Assembly (NCBI GenBank): GCA_944989445.1
Contig: CALYLW010001008.1
Span: forward strand, 92,001 to 156,000
Source of the DNA: Ampullaceana balthica
Taxonomy: Eukaryota; Mollusca; Gastropoda; Lymnaeidae
Length of the DNA: 64,000 nucleotides
Reading direction: 5' to 3'
Positions 1 to 12,496 of this stretch are shown one piece after another. How positions within the stretch are numbered: the first letter of the stretch is position 1; every line of letters begins with the position of its first letter. The notes below the pieces were generated by a model. The model was not told the DNA's origin. It was given only the letters and a program-made list of their open reading frames with translations, and searched no databases. A program made the translations under genes and the position numbers.

Positions 1-1418
1 TTTAAAAAAATTCGACGGGACATTGATGTTGGGGCTATATTAACCCATAAACTAGGTGGAAAAAACAAATTAACTTTAAACCAAAAAAAAGAAGATAAAG
101 AAAACATTCCGTTAGTCTCCCTCATTGTTTTTCATTATTCGCTCAGTTGCAATTGTGGTTTGTGTGCTAGTGGCATTGTGTGTTTTGTTCACATACAAAT
201 ACTTTTTTTTTCTTTTTGTTAATTTCTGCCTCGCCCTAATGAAGCAAACATTTGTGGATTGCATTGACACACAGACTTGAACGATTCGCAACATGACGCT
301 GGCGTTTCAAACAGTGAGTGGGAATGAGTGTGTTTGTGTGTGTAAGGGGGGGTGCAGGTGGGGGGGTGCAAGGAGTTTGAACAATGTGTGTTCGGGACAT
401 TTGATAAATGTCACACCGTTACCCGCATAGTTGCCGGGGAATTACACTTAGGGGAGGTAATGAGAGGCCACAGCCTTCGGTGGACTTGACAAAAGATGAC
501 TGCAACCTTCACCCCCTCCCCCCCCACCACACCACCACTCTCTTCCCCCGGCGCCCCGCCCTCTTGGCCACTCTACCCCCCCCTAACCCACCTCCTGCTC
601 AAAAGCAACACGTGACTCCGCTAAAGTTGTAGCTGACACAATCATCATCTCTCTAATCTCGGTACATCAACAATAAGCCCTGGGTATGACAGCTGGTCGG
701 CTCAAGCTGACCAATTTACCAGCCCGACTTGTAAACACAGGTTGCGTGGCTTGCAAAGCCGGGGGTGGGGGTTCAAATATTGATGTGGTGGAGAAGAGGT
801 GGTGATAGGGGTTGTAGCATTCTTGCAATAGATGGAAGGTTGCAACTCAAAATAGATCTTGTCATTAGTTTGTTTGTTTTTTTTTGTGTTTTTTTTTGTG
901 GTCTCATATTCTGAACTTATTTCTCCATGCTTGTTAGTTATTATTATTTTGTTTATGTTTCAGTGTATACTGTGGTTAAGCTAAAAGCCCCAGCTCGTTT
1001 ATAGCCGATGAAAGCCAAGTAAATGATCCTAATACTTATCCTCAAGCGACCAAGGCAAAGGCGAATATGACTAGAAATGAAGACATTACTCGCATTCACA
1101 CCAAATAGTGTTGGCAGACATCGGTCAGTCATCGGTCAGACATCGGTCAGTCTATGGTTATTTGCTCTATTCTTAAAGCTTAAGAGCACTTCGGGTTATT
1201 CGGTACTAAGGAACAGTTTTGAAAATGAGCCTTCGTTATAATTTCCTACGCTAATTTTTTTTTGATCCAACAAGGCTATTGAATTTAAAAAAACAATCTC
1301 TACAAGCTGTTAATTTGCAGAAGACTGTACGTGTGAAACATTTGGAACACAAAAGAATGGTTTGTATAACGGAGAAAGCGAATTTAAGCACAGTGATTTT
1401 TCTTTCTTCAATTAGCAG
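1..1418. other. Intergenic, no gene seen
   Basis: AT-rich sequence with G-rich (320-370) and C-rich (515-600) stretches and a short triplication of a CATCGGTCAG-like word near 1115-1150. The short open frames here have no recognisable domain and no coding-like composition. Confidence 0.6.
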
Positions 1419-1622
1419 TAGAGGAGACACTAGGGGGGGGGGTAAGGGTGGTGCGGACCGCACCGGGTGACACCATCACAAGCGGTGACACGAAAAAGTA
1501 AAAATTTGTATATTCCCGTTATTTGGCACTGGCAGACTTGGAGGACGTCTATGGGGTAAATCGTAAGGGACTGACACCATGAGCTACCGCACTGGGTGAC
1601 ACCAACCTCAGTGACGCCTCTG
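1419..1622 (-). mobile_element. MITE, AGAGGCGTCACTAGGG family, copy 1
   Basis: The two ends are imperfect inverted repeats (AGAGGAGACACTAGGG on the left, reverse complement of CAGAGGCGTCACTGAGG on the right). The interior (GTGCGGACCGCACCGGGTGA) matches, in opposite orientation, the copy in MCT intron 1 at 27922-28101. Non-coding. No clear target duplication was found, so the exact ends and superfamily are uncertain. Confidence 0.6.
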
Positions 1623-2979
1623 ATTTTGTAAATAGTATTTTGTTTTCTCTTTTTTAAAAAAAATGTAAGGAACATTTGTGCAGCTTTATTCTGACGCCCA
1701 TATCGAAGGTGTTGACGAAACACTGCGAACGTCAATAAGAGATAACACATTTCCTTATGTGGGAAAAAAACCAACAAAACTTATTAAAATTTCATCCCCG
1801 ATTAAATCAAAACGATTACAATTGGAAAAAAGCTGTCAAAACTTTGGGCCAATAGCCGCACACTTGGGATTAGCGTGCGACAAGCCATCATGTAATCTCT
1901 CAGAGATCAAGGACTTCTAGCTATCCCCTCCATTTCCCGCTGCAGCACAAACATTCAAATATTAAAGAAGGGTACCTTAATCAATCCATCAAACTGGAGA
2001 AATATAGAAAAAATGATCAAACGCACCGAAAAAATTAAAATCTAAAAACGAGCTTTCCCCCTTTTAAAAAAATGCGTTAATTAAAGCAGACTAATGGTAA
2101 TATCATCTAATTAATTCCAAGCGTAAATACTGTACCATGTTAATAAATGCATCAAAAGAAGCGAAACAGATCTCAGACGCAATATAATTATGCCCTTCGG
2201 GGAAAATGGTACTTCAGAGACAATAATTTTTAAAAATTTAGAAATGAACATTAACAAATAAATTTAATCAGAAAATATTTCAACATGTGCGTTTGTGAAT
2301 GACATGGGAGAGTTTGCAGCATTTCCCCCGTAAATAAAACGTTCATTTGAAAAGTATTTGAAAACGAGTGTATCACCCGTCAAAAATGACGGAAGTTTTC
2401 AAAATAAATACACATCAGATTAAAAAAAACTTAATACAGAACTTTCATTTATTTTTTTTATTTTTATTTGATTCATTTATTATCATATTGAAGAATGTAT
2501 GCGGAAACTTTCGAAAAGTGTTATTTTTGGTGCAGTAATTTGGTGCGCTGCTTTCTAAAATTAGTAGCACTATAAAAAAATCGATCGAAGCGCCACCTAA
2601 CAGCATTACATCCATCGCAGCGCCCCCTAACAACATTACATCCATACAGACAACGGGAATTGTGTATATTGATAGTTTCGTAAAGGCGTAATGTTGCAGT
2701 CGTGTTTAGCTTTAGCTTTTCTGTGGTGCCAATGGTCCTCAAATTGTGTAACGTCTCATGTCTAGTCACCATGTTGATTCTGCACATGATAATGACGCAG
2801 AAATGTTAGATAGTGTTGTCTTAAATGTATTATAAATGACAGATTGCATGAGACACTATTATAGTTCGTATCAAGAGATTATAACAACGATAAAAAGACC
2901 ATGTGTAGCCATAAGACAGACTACACCAACTGTAGCTCTAAAGACAACAAGACCAACTGAAGCCCAAAAGACACAATAG
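1623..2979. other. Intergenic, no gene seen
   Basis: AT-rich sequence without a supportable gene. A small tandem pair of about 30 bp (AGCGCCNCCTAACANCATTA, 2588-2643) is the only structure noticed; it makes a short repetitive reading frame on the minus strand. Confidence 0.55.
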
Positions 2980-4125
2980 TTCAGAAGTAGCTATAAAGAC
3001 AGACTGCCACAATAGACCAGATGCAGCTATAAAGACAAACTGACACAATTGACCAGATGTAGCTATAAATACAGACTGACACAATAGACCAGATGTAGCT
3101 ATAAAGACAGACTGACACAATAGACCAGATGTAGCTATAAAGACAGACTGACACAATAGACCATATGTAGCTATAAAGACAGACTGACGCAATAGAGCAG
3201 ATGTAGCTATAAAGACAGACTGACACAATAGACCAGATCTAGCTATAAAGACAGACTGACACAATAGACCAGATGTAGCTATAAGACAGACTGACGCAAT
3301 AGTCCAGATGTAGCTATAAAGACAGACTAACACAATTGACCAGTTGTAGCTATAAAGACAGACTGACACAATAGACCAGATGTAGCTATAAAGACAGACT
3401 GACACAATAGACCAGATGTAGCTATAAAGACAGACTGACGCAATAGTCCAGATGTAGCTATAAAGACACACCGACGCAATAGTCCAGATGTAGCTATAAA
3501 GACATACTGACGCAATAGTCCAGATGTAGCTATAAAGACAAATTGACACAATAGACCAGATGTAGCTATAAAGACAGACTGACACAATAGACCAGATTTA
3601 GCTATAAAGACAGACTGAAACAATAGACCAGATGTAGCTATAAAGACAGACTGACGCAATAGAGCAGATGTAGCTATAAAGACAGACTGACACAATAGAC
3701 CAGATCTAGCTATAAAGACAGACTGACACAATAGACCAGATGTAGCTATAAAGACAGACTAACACAATAGACCAGATGTAGCTATAAAGACAGACTGACA
3801 CAATAGACCAGATGTAGCTATAAAGACAGACTGAAACAATAGACCATATGTAGCTATAAAGACAGACTGACGCAATAAAGCAGATGTAGCTATAAAGACA
3901 GACTGACACAATAGACCAGATCTAGCTATAAAGACAGACTGACACAATAGACCAGATGTAGCTATAAAGACAGACTGACGCAATAGACCAGATGTAGCTA
4001 TAAAGACACACCGACGCAATAGTCCAGATGTAGCTATAAAGACATACTGACGCAATAGTCCAGATGTAGCTATAAAGACAAATTGACACAATAGACCAGA
4101 TTTAGCTATAAAGACAGACTGACAA
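2980..4125. repeat. 36-bp minisatellite, ~32 copies
   Basis: Tandem copies of a 36-bp unit containing GACAGACTGACACAATAGAC followed by CAGATGTAGCTATAAA. Variants such as GACGCAATAGTCC recur in blocks: the stretch around 3415-3545 is repeated near 3955-4085, which points to larger segmental duplication inside the array. Because 36 is a multiple of three, the array opens long minus-strand frames of 12-residue repeats. These lack start context, flanking coding sequence or any family signature and are treated as artefacts. Confidence 0.93.
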
Positions 4126-4147
4126 ACGATAGGACCAACGTCTAGAC

Positions 4148-4471
4148 CAGGGGGCCGGAAACCACGGCTCGCGAGCCAGATGTGGCTCTATTGATGGCTG
4201 CATCTTACTCTCAGACAAATGTCCGATTTTATTTTTTTTAAACGTTTATTTAGATTCATTTGAATTACATATAAAATAAACAGCATGACCGTGAAATTAA
4301 AAAGATTTCAGAGACATAATTATTGTACTTAGATTAGTGAAATTACACAAAATGCACACACCTACTTGAATTTTTAGTTTAAAAAATAATGCATGGCTCT
4401 CACAGAATTACTTTTCAAAATATGTGGTGTTTATGCATGGCTCTCTCAGACAAAAAGTTTCCCGACCCCTG
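4148..4471. mobile_element. Non-autonomous hAT element (MITE), 324 bp
   Basis: The ends form an inverted repeat (CAGGGGGCCGGAAACC on the left, GTTTCCCGACCCCTG on the right). They are flanked by the perfect 8-bp duplication GTCTAGAC (4140-4147 and 4472-4479), the hAT signature. The interior keeps the CTCGCGAGCCAGATGTGGCT motif shared with the element at 47091-47369. No coding capacity. Confidence 0.9.
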
Positions 4472-4568
4472 GTCTAGACCAACGGTTGAAACCGATTGCT
4501 ACCAATGCTAACCTGAATCCACGAACGTATATAAGTTTTACTTGGATAATGAATATAAGCTCACGCAT

Positions 4569-4775
4569 TCATTTTATGTGACTGATCCAGGAACATAGCA
4601 AGAGTCTGAGCAACTACGGGGGCTTAAGCTTATATAGTTATAGGCACTCGAACATCCGGTGAACGGCACATTTTATGGGACAGAATCAGGAACATAGCAA
4701 GAGTCTGAGCAACTACGGGGGCTTAAGCTTATATAGTTATAGGCACTCAAACATCCGGTGAACCGAACATTTTAT
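4569..4775. repeat. Tandem duplication, ~101-bp unit, 2 copies
   Basis: The segment from ATTTTATGTGACTGATCCAG through ACATCCGGTGAACGG is repeated once immediately downstream with a few substitutions. No gene is associated with it. Confidence 0.85.
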
Positions 4776-5363
4776 TATGACGCCACCGTGAGAACATTCA
4801 AACTCTTTAAAAAAAAAGAAATACGGTTAAAAATATACAAAAAATAACCTTTAATAATGTTTAAGAAATCACCGATCTTCCACAAGGAAAATTAAAATAA
4901 TAGATTTTAAATTTTGTAAACACAATACATGAACTGATATCATACAGACTGAAACAAGCTGAGGAAATGTCACGCTCTTCGAGTCATCGAAATATTTTGC
5001 CAAGTTCACATCTATGATCGTCTCATATTACAGACGCCTTTTTTTTTGGTCGTAACAGACAGATTATTGTGTCTTACGCTTATACATGGTTTATGTCTAG
5101 TTTTGTATTTTTTATCAAAGTTTTAAATGTTGATAGTGTTTTTGTTTTCCTGTTGTTGTTTTTTCAGGCAACCGATTCCAGGCCAAAATTCCAGAATGAG
5201 AATTTGTTTGTTCATATATAAGGAACAAGAAAAGTTTTTTCTGGCTCTTTGTCTCTTGTATTAGTTTATCTTTGAGATGTAATATAAATTTAGAATCAAT
5301 TCCTTCATGTATTATTACTACTTTGCTCTTGGTTTTTCTATCCTCTAGTGTGTCTAGGTTTAA
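4776..5363. other. Intergenic with a dispersed-repeat fragment
   Basis: No gene. The stretch from about 5025 to 5215 (GTGTCTTACGCTTATACATG ... CCAGAATGAGAATTTG) resembles one arm of the foldback element at 14540-15008, so it is probably a single-arm relic of the same family. Confidence 0.45.
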
Positions 5364-5618
5364 GGGGCCGTCCATAAAGTACGTCACGCTATTTTTTTGA
5401 CCATTTTTACCCCCCCCCTCACCCCTGTCACAAACTGTCACAACAAACTGTCACAAATCTCACACTTTCGATCAAAAATTTGTTTTTTATTAATAAAATA
5501 ATTAAAATTTCATATAAAACACCGTGACGTCACACATGGCTGGACTCCCCTCCCCCTGTCACACTTTCTTACACCCCCTCCCGTCCTCTGGAGCGTGACG
5601 TAATTTATGGACGGCCCC
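5364..5618. mobile_element. Harbinger-like MITE, copy A
   Basis: Inverted ends GGGGCCGTCCATAAAGTACG and the complement of GTAATTTATGGACGGCCCC, flanked by the 3-bp duplication TAA (5361-5363, 5619-5621). One of five copies in the window. The 3-bp TWA/TNA target and GG-starting ends suggest PIF/Harbinger; this superfamily assignment is an inference. Non-coding. Confidence 0.85.
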
Positions 5619-5621
5619 TAA

Positions 5622-6364
5622 TCATTTTACTAATGGTGTTAGTCTTGTCAATTTTGAATATTCTACGCTGTAATCGAATATATTATATATGAAATGACTC
5701 GTTTAGTGCAGGCAAGAGAAAAGACAATTTTTCGGATGCAGACGTTTTTGAAGTACGACTTTTCAGAACTATCGGCAAGCACTCGTGAAACAGAAATGCG
5801 CGAAGAAAGGGGTTACAAAGAGCCAAAAAAAATAGTAATAATCAACCCAAGTGGTCCTGTGAGACACCTCCACCACTGCCTCATATGACGATCTGCCGTA
5901 ATTTCACATGAGCAATAATCGTGATTAACTTGTGAGCCATCGGTGCAGGAACACGTAGGTCCCGATCAAATCATTGAGCTCACAGCTGAACACACTCAAC
6001 AGACCAATTTTTCCCTGGATGTCAAACAAAGCGAATCTGCACCAGACCAACGAACTGAGAGTCAACAACGGTCAAAGCTGGTCAAAGATGTATACTGCGC
6101 ACTCGTTAATTTCATGGGTGTAGAAAACAGATTTCACGTAAAACTACTTCAGACGTAACCTTAGAAAGAATTTCTTTCTGGAATAAGCGAATTGATAGTA
6201 ACGTGTTCTTTAAAAAATGTGCGTTTTTGTTAAGACTTATTGTCGAACTGTTCACTACATACATGAGGTTTTTATTTAGAAAAACAAAACGCGGACTTAC
6301 CTCATGATAAGAAAAGAAACAGGCAACGTGAGCTACCCACTCCGACGCATTTGATCTGGGTTTC
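5622..6364. other. Intergenic, no gene seen
   Basis: Two short plus-strand frames (5694-5888, 5943-6158) have no recognisable domain, no splice context and no repeat-derived homology. I see nothing supportable here. Confidence 0.45.
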
Positions 6365-6835
6365 ACACTCAGACACAGATGACCTTAGTTCACTCCGACA
6401 CAGATGACATGAGTTCACTCCGACACAGATGACCTGGGTTCTCTACTCCGACACAGGTGCCATGATTTCACTCCGACACAGATGACCTTAGTTCACTCCG
6501 ACACAGATGACCTGGGGTCTCTACTCCGATACAGGTGCCATAAGTTCACTCCGACACAGATGACCTGGGTTCTCTACTCCGACACAGGTGCCATGAGTTC
6601 ACACCGACACAGATGACCTTAGTTCACTCCGACACAGATGACCTTAGTTCACTCCGACACAGGTGCCATGAGTTCACTCCGACACAGATGACCTGAGTTC
6701 ACTACGACACAGATGACCTGCGATTTCCACTCCGACACAGATGACCTGGGATCTCTACTCCTACACAGATGACCTGAGGTCTCCACTCCGAAACAGATGA
6801 CCAGGGTTCTCAAATCATGACACAGATGACTTAAA
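6365..6835. repeat. ~25-bp minisatellite
   Basis: About 18 imperfect tandem copies of CTCCGACACAGATGACCT plus a short variable spacer (GAGTTCA, GGGTTCTCTA). Some units carry ACAGGTGCCATGA instead, giving a two-type alternation. Confidence 0.9.
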
Positions 6836-7776
6836 TGAACAGTTGGAAATGATCCTAAACTTGCCAAAACTTTGAAAATGCCGAACGTAGAGGCTCGATC
6901 AACTCTGAATTATCCAAACGCCACTTGATGGTGAAGGGAGGGTGGGGAGAAGGAAGAAGGTGTGAGGAGGGAGGGAGGGGGTGAAGAGACAGGTAAAGGA
7001 TAATAAAGGTTAAGTAGTGTGGCTGAAAAGGGGGCGGGGGTGTGGGGGGAGGAAGGCCTTTAGTGAGATTAGGAGTCGAAAAGCCGATCAGTTTTGGACT
7101 CTACCACTTCCACATTAATCTGCCTCGAGGGATTCGATGTGACGTCGCTGTGCGGCTTGGCCAGCCACTTGTTCAAAGTCTACCTGGCCATAATGTGTGT
7201 GGACATGAGAGGGTGTGGGAACGTGTGTGGGGATGGGGGCGTGCGTGTGTGTGTGTGTGTACGTGTGCGGAAATGATTGTGCGAAGATGTGTAGGTGTGT
7301 GTTTGTGTATGCGTCTTTAACACAGTTGCGGCTCCGTGAATAGATAGATGACGAGAAATTGATTTTACCTGTTAACTAACCCAGGGCGCTGGTCGTGGGA
7401 ACAGGTAGGGGGGTGTGGGGCGTGTATCAGTGATGACCCTAACACAACCTCATATGGCTCAATGGTGATGAGGTTCTGAGTAACGGCGTCTGTCCTCTTG
7501 GTGTAGAGTTGAGAGTATTTTTAAAATAATAATAATAATTTTTAAATTGATATTATCTGTATTTAAAACACTTGCGAAACAGCAACGAAAAACTGGAGGG
7601 TTTATCAAAGTAAAACTTTGTTTTAAACACAAAATATAAGAAATTTACCTCAGGAAACATATTGCAGGAAAGGGGTGAAAATCGCTTAGTTATTAGCATC
7701 AGTAACTCAACCAGCCATCGTGTGGCAATATGTTGTGAAACTGGCGAGGTGTCAATCGTCTCGTTTGTTTGATTTT
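6836..7776. other. Intergenic, G-rich patch, no gene
   Basis: Purine- and G-rich stretches (6930-7060) and a GT-rich stretch (7200-7310) make small open frames that are compositional artefacts. Nothing coding is supported. Confidence 0.5.
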
Positions 7777-8815
7777 AAATCCCTTATATTAACTTCACCG
7801 CCGTCTCTCTCTCTGTCTCTCTGTCTGTCTTGGGCCCGCGGAAAAACATAAGTAAAAAGTGACCCACTTCCCGTGAAGCAATCGAGCTGAAATGTTGGCA
7901 CACGGACCCGTTTCACCTAAGAATGCATCGTATCAAAATTTCAGATCGATCGAACGTACCGTAATTAAATTAATGCATTTTTAGTTTATCTATATAAACT
8001 ATATGTAGCGGTCGCTATCGTTTACATTTTACGGGTCACTTGACTTCAGGCCAGCCACCGGTGAACACATCTCGTGTTTAAACCAGGTAAACCACCTGGA
8101 GTTGAGTGAACGCGTTGACGCCACCCATCCATGTCTACACCCCTCCCCCCTTCCCCAGTTTTAAAGCCAGGGTAGATAATTTCGATTTCAGTCTGTAAAT
8201 GTTTGTCACTTTTGAACATAATCAATATTTTTAGTTATGTCTATTATATAAGGGATTTATATTCAAAAACTTTGTTTTTACGGGGTTGTTTTATTAAATC
8301 CCTTATATTAACTTCACCGCCGTCTCTCTCTGTCTTGGGCACCGCGGAAAATTAGAAGTCAAAATTGACCCACTTCCCGTCATGCCATCGAGCTGAAATT
8401 GGGTACACGGACCCGTGTCACCTAACAATGCATTGTATCAAAAAATTCAGATCGATCGAACGTACAGTTATTAAATTAATGCATTTTTAGTTTATCTATA
8501 TAAACTATATGTAGCGGTTGCTATCGTTTACATTTTACGGGTCACTTGACTTCACCCCAGCCATAGGTGAACACATCTCGTGTTTAATCCAGGTGTACCG
8601 GCGTGCTTTTGTTTACATTTTGCGTGTCACGCTGAGCTCAATCCAGCGATCGGTGACAAGACCTTTCCCCTCTCCACCGGGTTAAAAGCAAAGGGGAGTT
8701 AAGACAGATTCAGTCTGTAAATATTTGTTGCTTTTTAACATAATCAATACTTTTAGTTATGTCTCATATATAAGGGATTTATAGTCAAAAACTTTGTTTT
8801 TACGGGTTTGTTTTA
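7777..8815 (+). mobile_element. Tandem pair of a ~519-bp TIR-like element
   Basis: Two consecutive copies (starting at 7777 and 8296) begin with AAATCCCTTATATTAACTTC and end with ATATAAGGGATTTATA; the outer ~13 bases are inverted repeats. Each is followed by CAAAAACTTTGTTTTTACGG. Internal segments such as ACTATATGTAGCGGT and GAACACATCTCGTGTTTAA are shared. The 3' end of a third copy lies in MCT intron 3 at about 38175-38300. No coding capacity; superfamily not determined. Confidence 0.75.
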
Positions 8816-9994
8816 TTTTTTGCGTTACTTTCACCATGCGGTTGACTATTAAAGAAATCTATTCCAGGTTTTCTTAATCAGAGTCAACGTTGCGGTTGGG
8901 TTTATCGGGTTTATTCGGCTTGTTAAGGTTGTTGTTTTTTTTAATCGTGTGAGGGTGGAGAATTTATCTCGAGAACCCCTGATCTATCTGTGACACCTTG
9001 GTGGTGTAAACAAGGATGAGCCGGCCCCGCTACTGTATGATTTTATTGATCAATAGTTTTACGGGGCTATCCAGATATTTTCTGATTTAGCTCACACTGT
9101 AAAAAAAAAGGGGGGGGGGATGGGGGTGAGGTTGTCAACGACTCTACGCGCTTTTCTTTAAAACTCCAATTAAGGGGGGCTGAACAAATTAACAAATCCA
9201 ATACCAGCCGCTTTGACCCCGAGAGTACAGCGGCACTGCTCTACCACGAATACATTGGACAAGAAAGATAAAGATCATGATAATGCTACATATACAACAC
9301 GATGATTCCACTCTACAGTGGCGTAGTCGGGAGGGGGGTTGGGGTGGTAACTTAGGCGTGAATGACTCGAGCAAATAACTCTGAGTGGAACAGTTTATCA
9401 AGAACAATATCAAAAATAAAAAAAGTAAAAATAAATGAACTTTAAGATAATAATACTGGTGTAGTAGGAACAAATACACCACGCCAAAGAAAGGCCTAAG
9501 GATCCATACCTTGAAATTGGGTTTAAAAAAGAAATGTGTTCAAAGGGCTTTAACAGGTCGTAAGCAAAGCAGGGGGGGAGGAATGAGGATGGGGGGCGGG
9601 GTGAACAGTGAGTAATTAGTACTGTTATCAATACTTGAACGATATCCTTCATCCTACACCATTTCTATACCGGGGCCTTCACGTAACGAGCCTTTGATCA
9701 TACCATCCATTCATACAATGCGTTTAAATTAATTCCCATTTTTAAAAAAAAATTGCTGGATTGCAACTATGATTTTAAAGATAAGATGCGTCTTTGTCGT
9801 GTCATTGTTTAAATTACTTATATTGAGATGGTAGATAAATGTATTACTCTTCAATACGGAAACAAAAGACGGGTAGCAGATCTCATTTTTGAGAGGGGGT
9901 GGAGGGCTTTGATCATTCTTATCATGGTATCTTATATAAAATTCCCCATGGTTCATTCATAAACCCCACGTTCTTGATCCCCGGATACCTCTCT
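8816..9994. other. Intergenic, no gene seen
   Basis: No supportable gene. An isolated hAT-type end (ACAGTGGCGTAGTCGG, about 9313) lacks a partner. Homopolymer runs near 9105-9120 and 9330-9350. Confidence 0.5.
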
Positions 9995-10420
9995 AATACC
10001 CCGGCGGTTACATAGACCACAATACCCCGACAGTTAAATAGACCATGACAATACCCCGACAGTTACATAGACCATGACAATACCCCGACGGTTACATAGA
10101 CCACAATACCCCGACAGTTACATAGACCATGACAATACCCCGACAGTTACATAGACCATGACAATACCCCGACGGTTACATAGACCACAATACCCCGACG
10201 GTTACATAGACAACAATACCCCGACAGTTACATAGACCATGACAATACCCCGACAGTTACATAGACCATGACAATACCCCGACGGTTACATAGACCACAA
10301 TACCCCAACTGTTACGTAGACCATGACAATAGCCTGACGGTTACATACACCATGACAATACCACGACTGTTACATAGACCACAATAACCCAGACAATTAA
10401 GTAGACCTATTGTTATCTAG
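9995..10420. repeat. 26/29-bp minisatellite
   Basis: Tandem copies of TACCCCGACAGTTACATAGA followed by CCATGACAA (29 bp) or CCACAA (26 bp). The two length variants alternate in a 29-29-26 pattern near 10020-10290, a simple higher-order arrangement. Confidence 0.9.
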
Positions 10421-10479
10421 AACCCAATACATCGACTAACACCTAGAACCCTAGACTAATAATAACTAAAACCCCTATA

Positions 10480-11180
10480 CGCCAACGGTTACCTAGAAGC
10501 GAATTACCTCGTCTATTACCTAGACGCCAAATTCCTCGCCGGTTACCTTGAAGTCCAATACCACAATTGTTACCTTTAAGTCCAATACCCCGATTCTTAA
10601 CTTGAAATCCAATACCCTGACTGTTACCTTGAAGTCCAATACCCCAAATGTTAACTTGAAGTCCCATACCCTGATTTTTACCCTGAAGTCCAATACCACA
10701 ATTGTAACCTTTAAGTCTAATACCCTGATTGTTACCTTGTAGTCCAATACCACAAATGTTAACTTGAAGCCCCATACCCTGATTGTTATCTTGAAGTCCA
10801 ATACCCCAAATGTTAACTTGAAGTCCCATACCCTGATTTTTACCCTGAAGTCCAATACCACAATTGTTGCCTTTAAGTCTAATACCCTGATTGTTACCTT
10901 GTAGTCCAATACCCCGAATGTTAACTTCAAGTCCCATACCCTGATTGTTATCTTGAAGTCCAATACCCCGAATGTTAACTTCAAGTCCCATACCCTGATT
11001 GTTACCTTGAAGTCCAATACCCCGAATGTTACCTAGAACTCTAGAACCAAACTGTTATCCACCATCTTCAATACCCAAATTGTCACATACCTCCTATACT
11101 CTAACTGTTACCCACTCCGATACCTCGAATGTCACACACCTGCAATAACCCCACTCTTACTTACCTCTTCACTAAACCCC
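10480..11180. repeat. 27-bp minisatellite, ~20 good copies then decay
   Basis: Units such as GTTAACTTGAAGTCCAATAC plus CCCGAAT. From about 11040 the array decays into related, less regular sequence (AATACCCAAATTGTCACATA). The period is a multiple of three, so the minus strand opens long frames of nine-residue repeats; with no other coding evidence these are rejected as genes. Confidence 0.9.
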
Positions 11181-11357
11181 CTGTTACGTACTGTGAGTGA
11201 ACTCACTTATCCTCAAATCAACAAGGGCAGAGTTGAGATTCGGAGGAATGCATTCCTGGGTTATGTCCCTTGTACGAAAGAAAAAAAGTTTTTTGTTTTT
11301 TCTCTACGTGTCACGAAGTTTTCCACAGACTCATCTTTGTCTTATTCTTTGTTTAAC

Positions 11358-11625
<268 letters not shown>

Positions 11626-11646
11626 TGTCTTTCTGGCTGTCTGTCT

Positions 11647-11872
11647 CAGTGCTGTTAACTCCTGGGAAATTTCCCAAATCGTGGGAATTTTTTTAAAAGC
11701 CAAATTAGGCAAATTTATAGAAATGGGAATTTATGAGGATTTAGCCTTAAATATGGGAATATTTGAGATTGATTCGCCAACAGAATTTAATGCATTTGGG
11801 AATTTTTAGTCTAATTTGGGAATTTGTTTACTCCTGCCTGGGAAAATTTGGCACCTTGAGTTAACAGCACTG
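11647..11872. mobile_element. Non-autonomous hAT element, 226 bp
   Basis: Ends CAGTGCTGTTAACTC and GAGTTAACAGCACTG are perfect 15-bp inverted repeats, flanked by the 8-bp duplication GTCTGTCT (11639-11646, 11873-11880). The target is low complexity, which weakens the duplication slightly. The interior is AT-rich with repeated TGGGAATTT motifs. No coding capacity. Confidence 0.88.
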
Positions 11873-11879
11873 GTCTGTC

Positions 11880-11945
11880 TACCTAGCTACCTACCTACCT
11901 ATCTAGATAACTACCTACCTATCTAGCTACCTACCTACAAAGGTG
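11880..11945. repeat. Short CTAC/CTAT-rich repeat
   Basis: Imperfect tetranucleotide repeat (CTACCTAGCTACCTACCTAC) immediately after the hAT MITE. Confidence 0.8.
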
Positions 11946-12217
11946 TCTGTCTACCTATCTGTTTATTTATCAATTCAAGAAGTGGATAAATGAATACAAA
12001 AAAGTACACTGAATATTTAAAAACTACTGTATTCGTGTATACGTGCCCATTTGTGTGTCTGTGTCGTCGGGAGCATTACAAAAATCACATCATGTCAACA
12101 AATTAAGCCAAATTTAAAGTCAAACCAACGAATGCGCTCCCATAAACAAAAACCAAAGAATGTAAAGAAGTCGATGTATTTAAATCTTTCGAAATATTTT
12201 TTAACAGACCGCCGTAA

Positions 12218-12493
12218 GGGGCCGTCCATAAAGTACGTAACGCTCCAGAAGGGGGAAGGGGGTGTAAGAAAGTGTGACAGTTTGTGACAGAGGGGAGGAG
12301 GGGGTCCGGCCATGTGTGATGTCACTGAGTTTTATATAAAATTTAATTAGTTTGTTAATAAAAAAACAAAATTTTTGTTCAAAAGTGTGCCGTACTTTAA
12401 GGGGGGGGGGCGAGATTTGTGACAGTTTGTGACAGGGGGGAGGGGGGAGTTAAAATGGTCAAAAATAGCGTGACGTACTTTATGGACGGCCCC
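12218..12493. mobile_element. Harbinger-like MITE, copy B
   Basis: Inverted ends GGGGCCGTCCATAAAGTACG and complement, duplication TAA on both sides (12215-12217, 12494-12496). The interior has paired GTGACAGTTTGTGACAG words. Same family as copies at 5364, 41397, 43673 and 53984. Confidence 0.88.
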
Positions 12494-12496
12494 TAA

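Noticed and set aside
2938..4091. Minus-strand frames with 12-residue VCLYSYIWSIVS-type repeats
   Set aside because: Product of a 36-bp minisatellite; open in more than one frame, no start context, no coding flank.
7042..7320. Small plus-strand protein frames
   Set aside because: GT- and G-rich composition, two overlapping frames, no domain.
10443..11017. Nine-residue repeat proteins (GIGLQGNNQ type)
   Set aside because: 27-bp minisatellite read in frame; open in several frames at once.
9995..11040. CRISPR-like array
   Set aside because: No unique spacers between conserved repeats; animal minisatellite of continuous tandem units.
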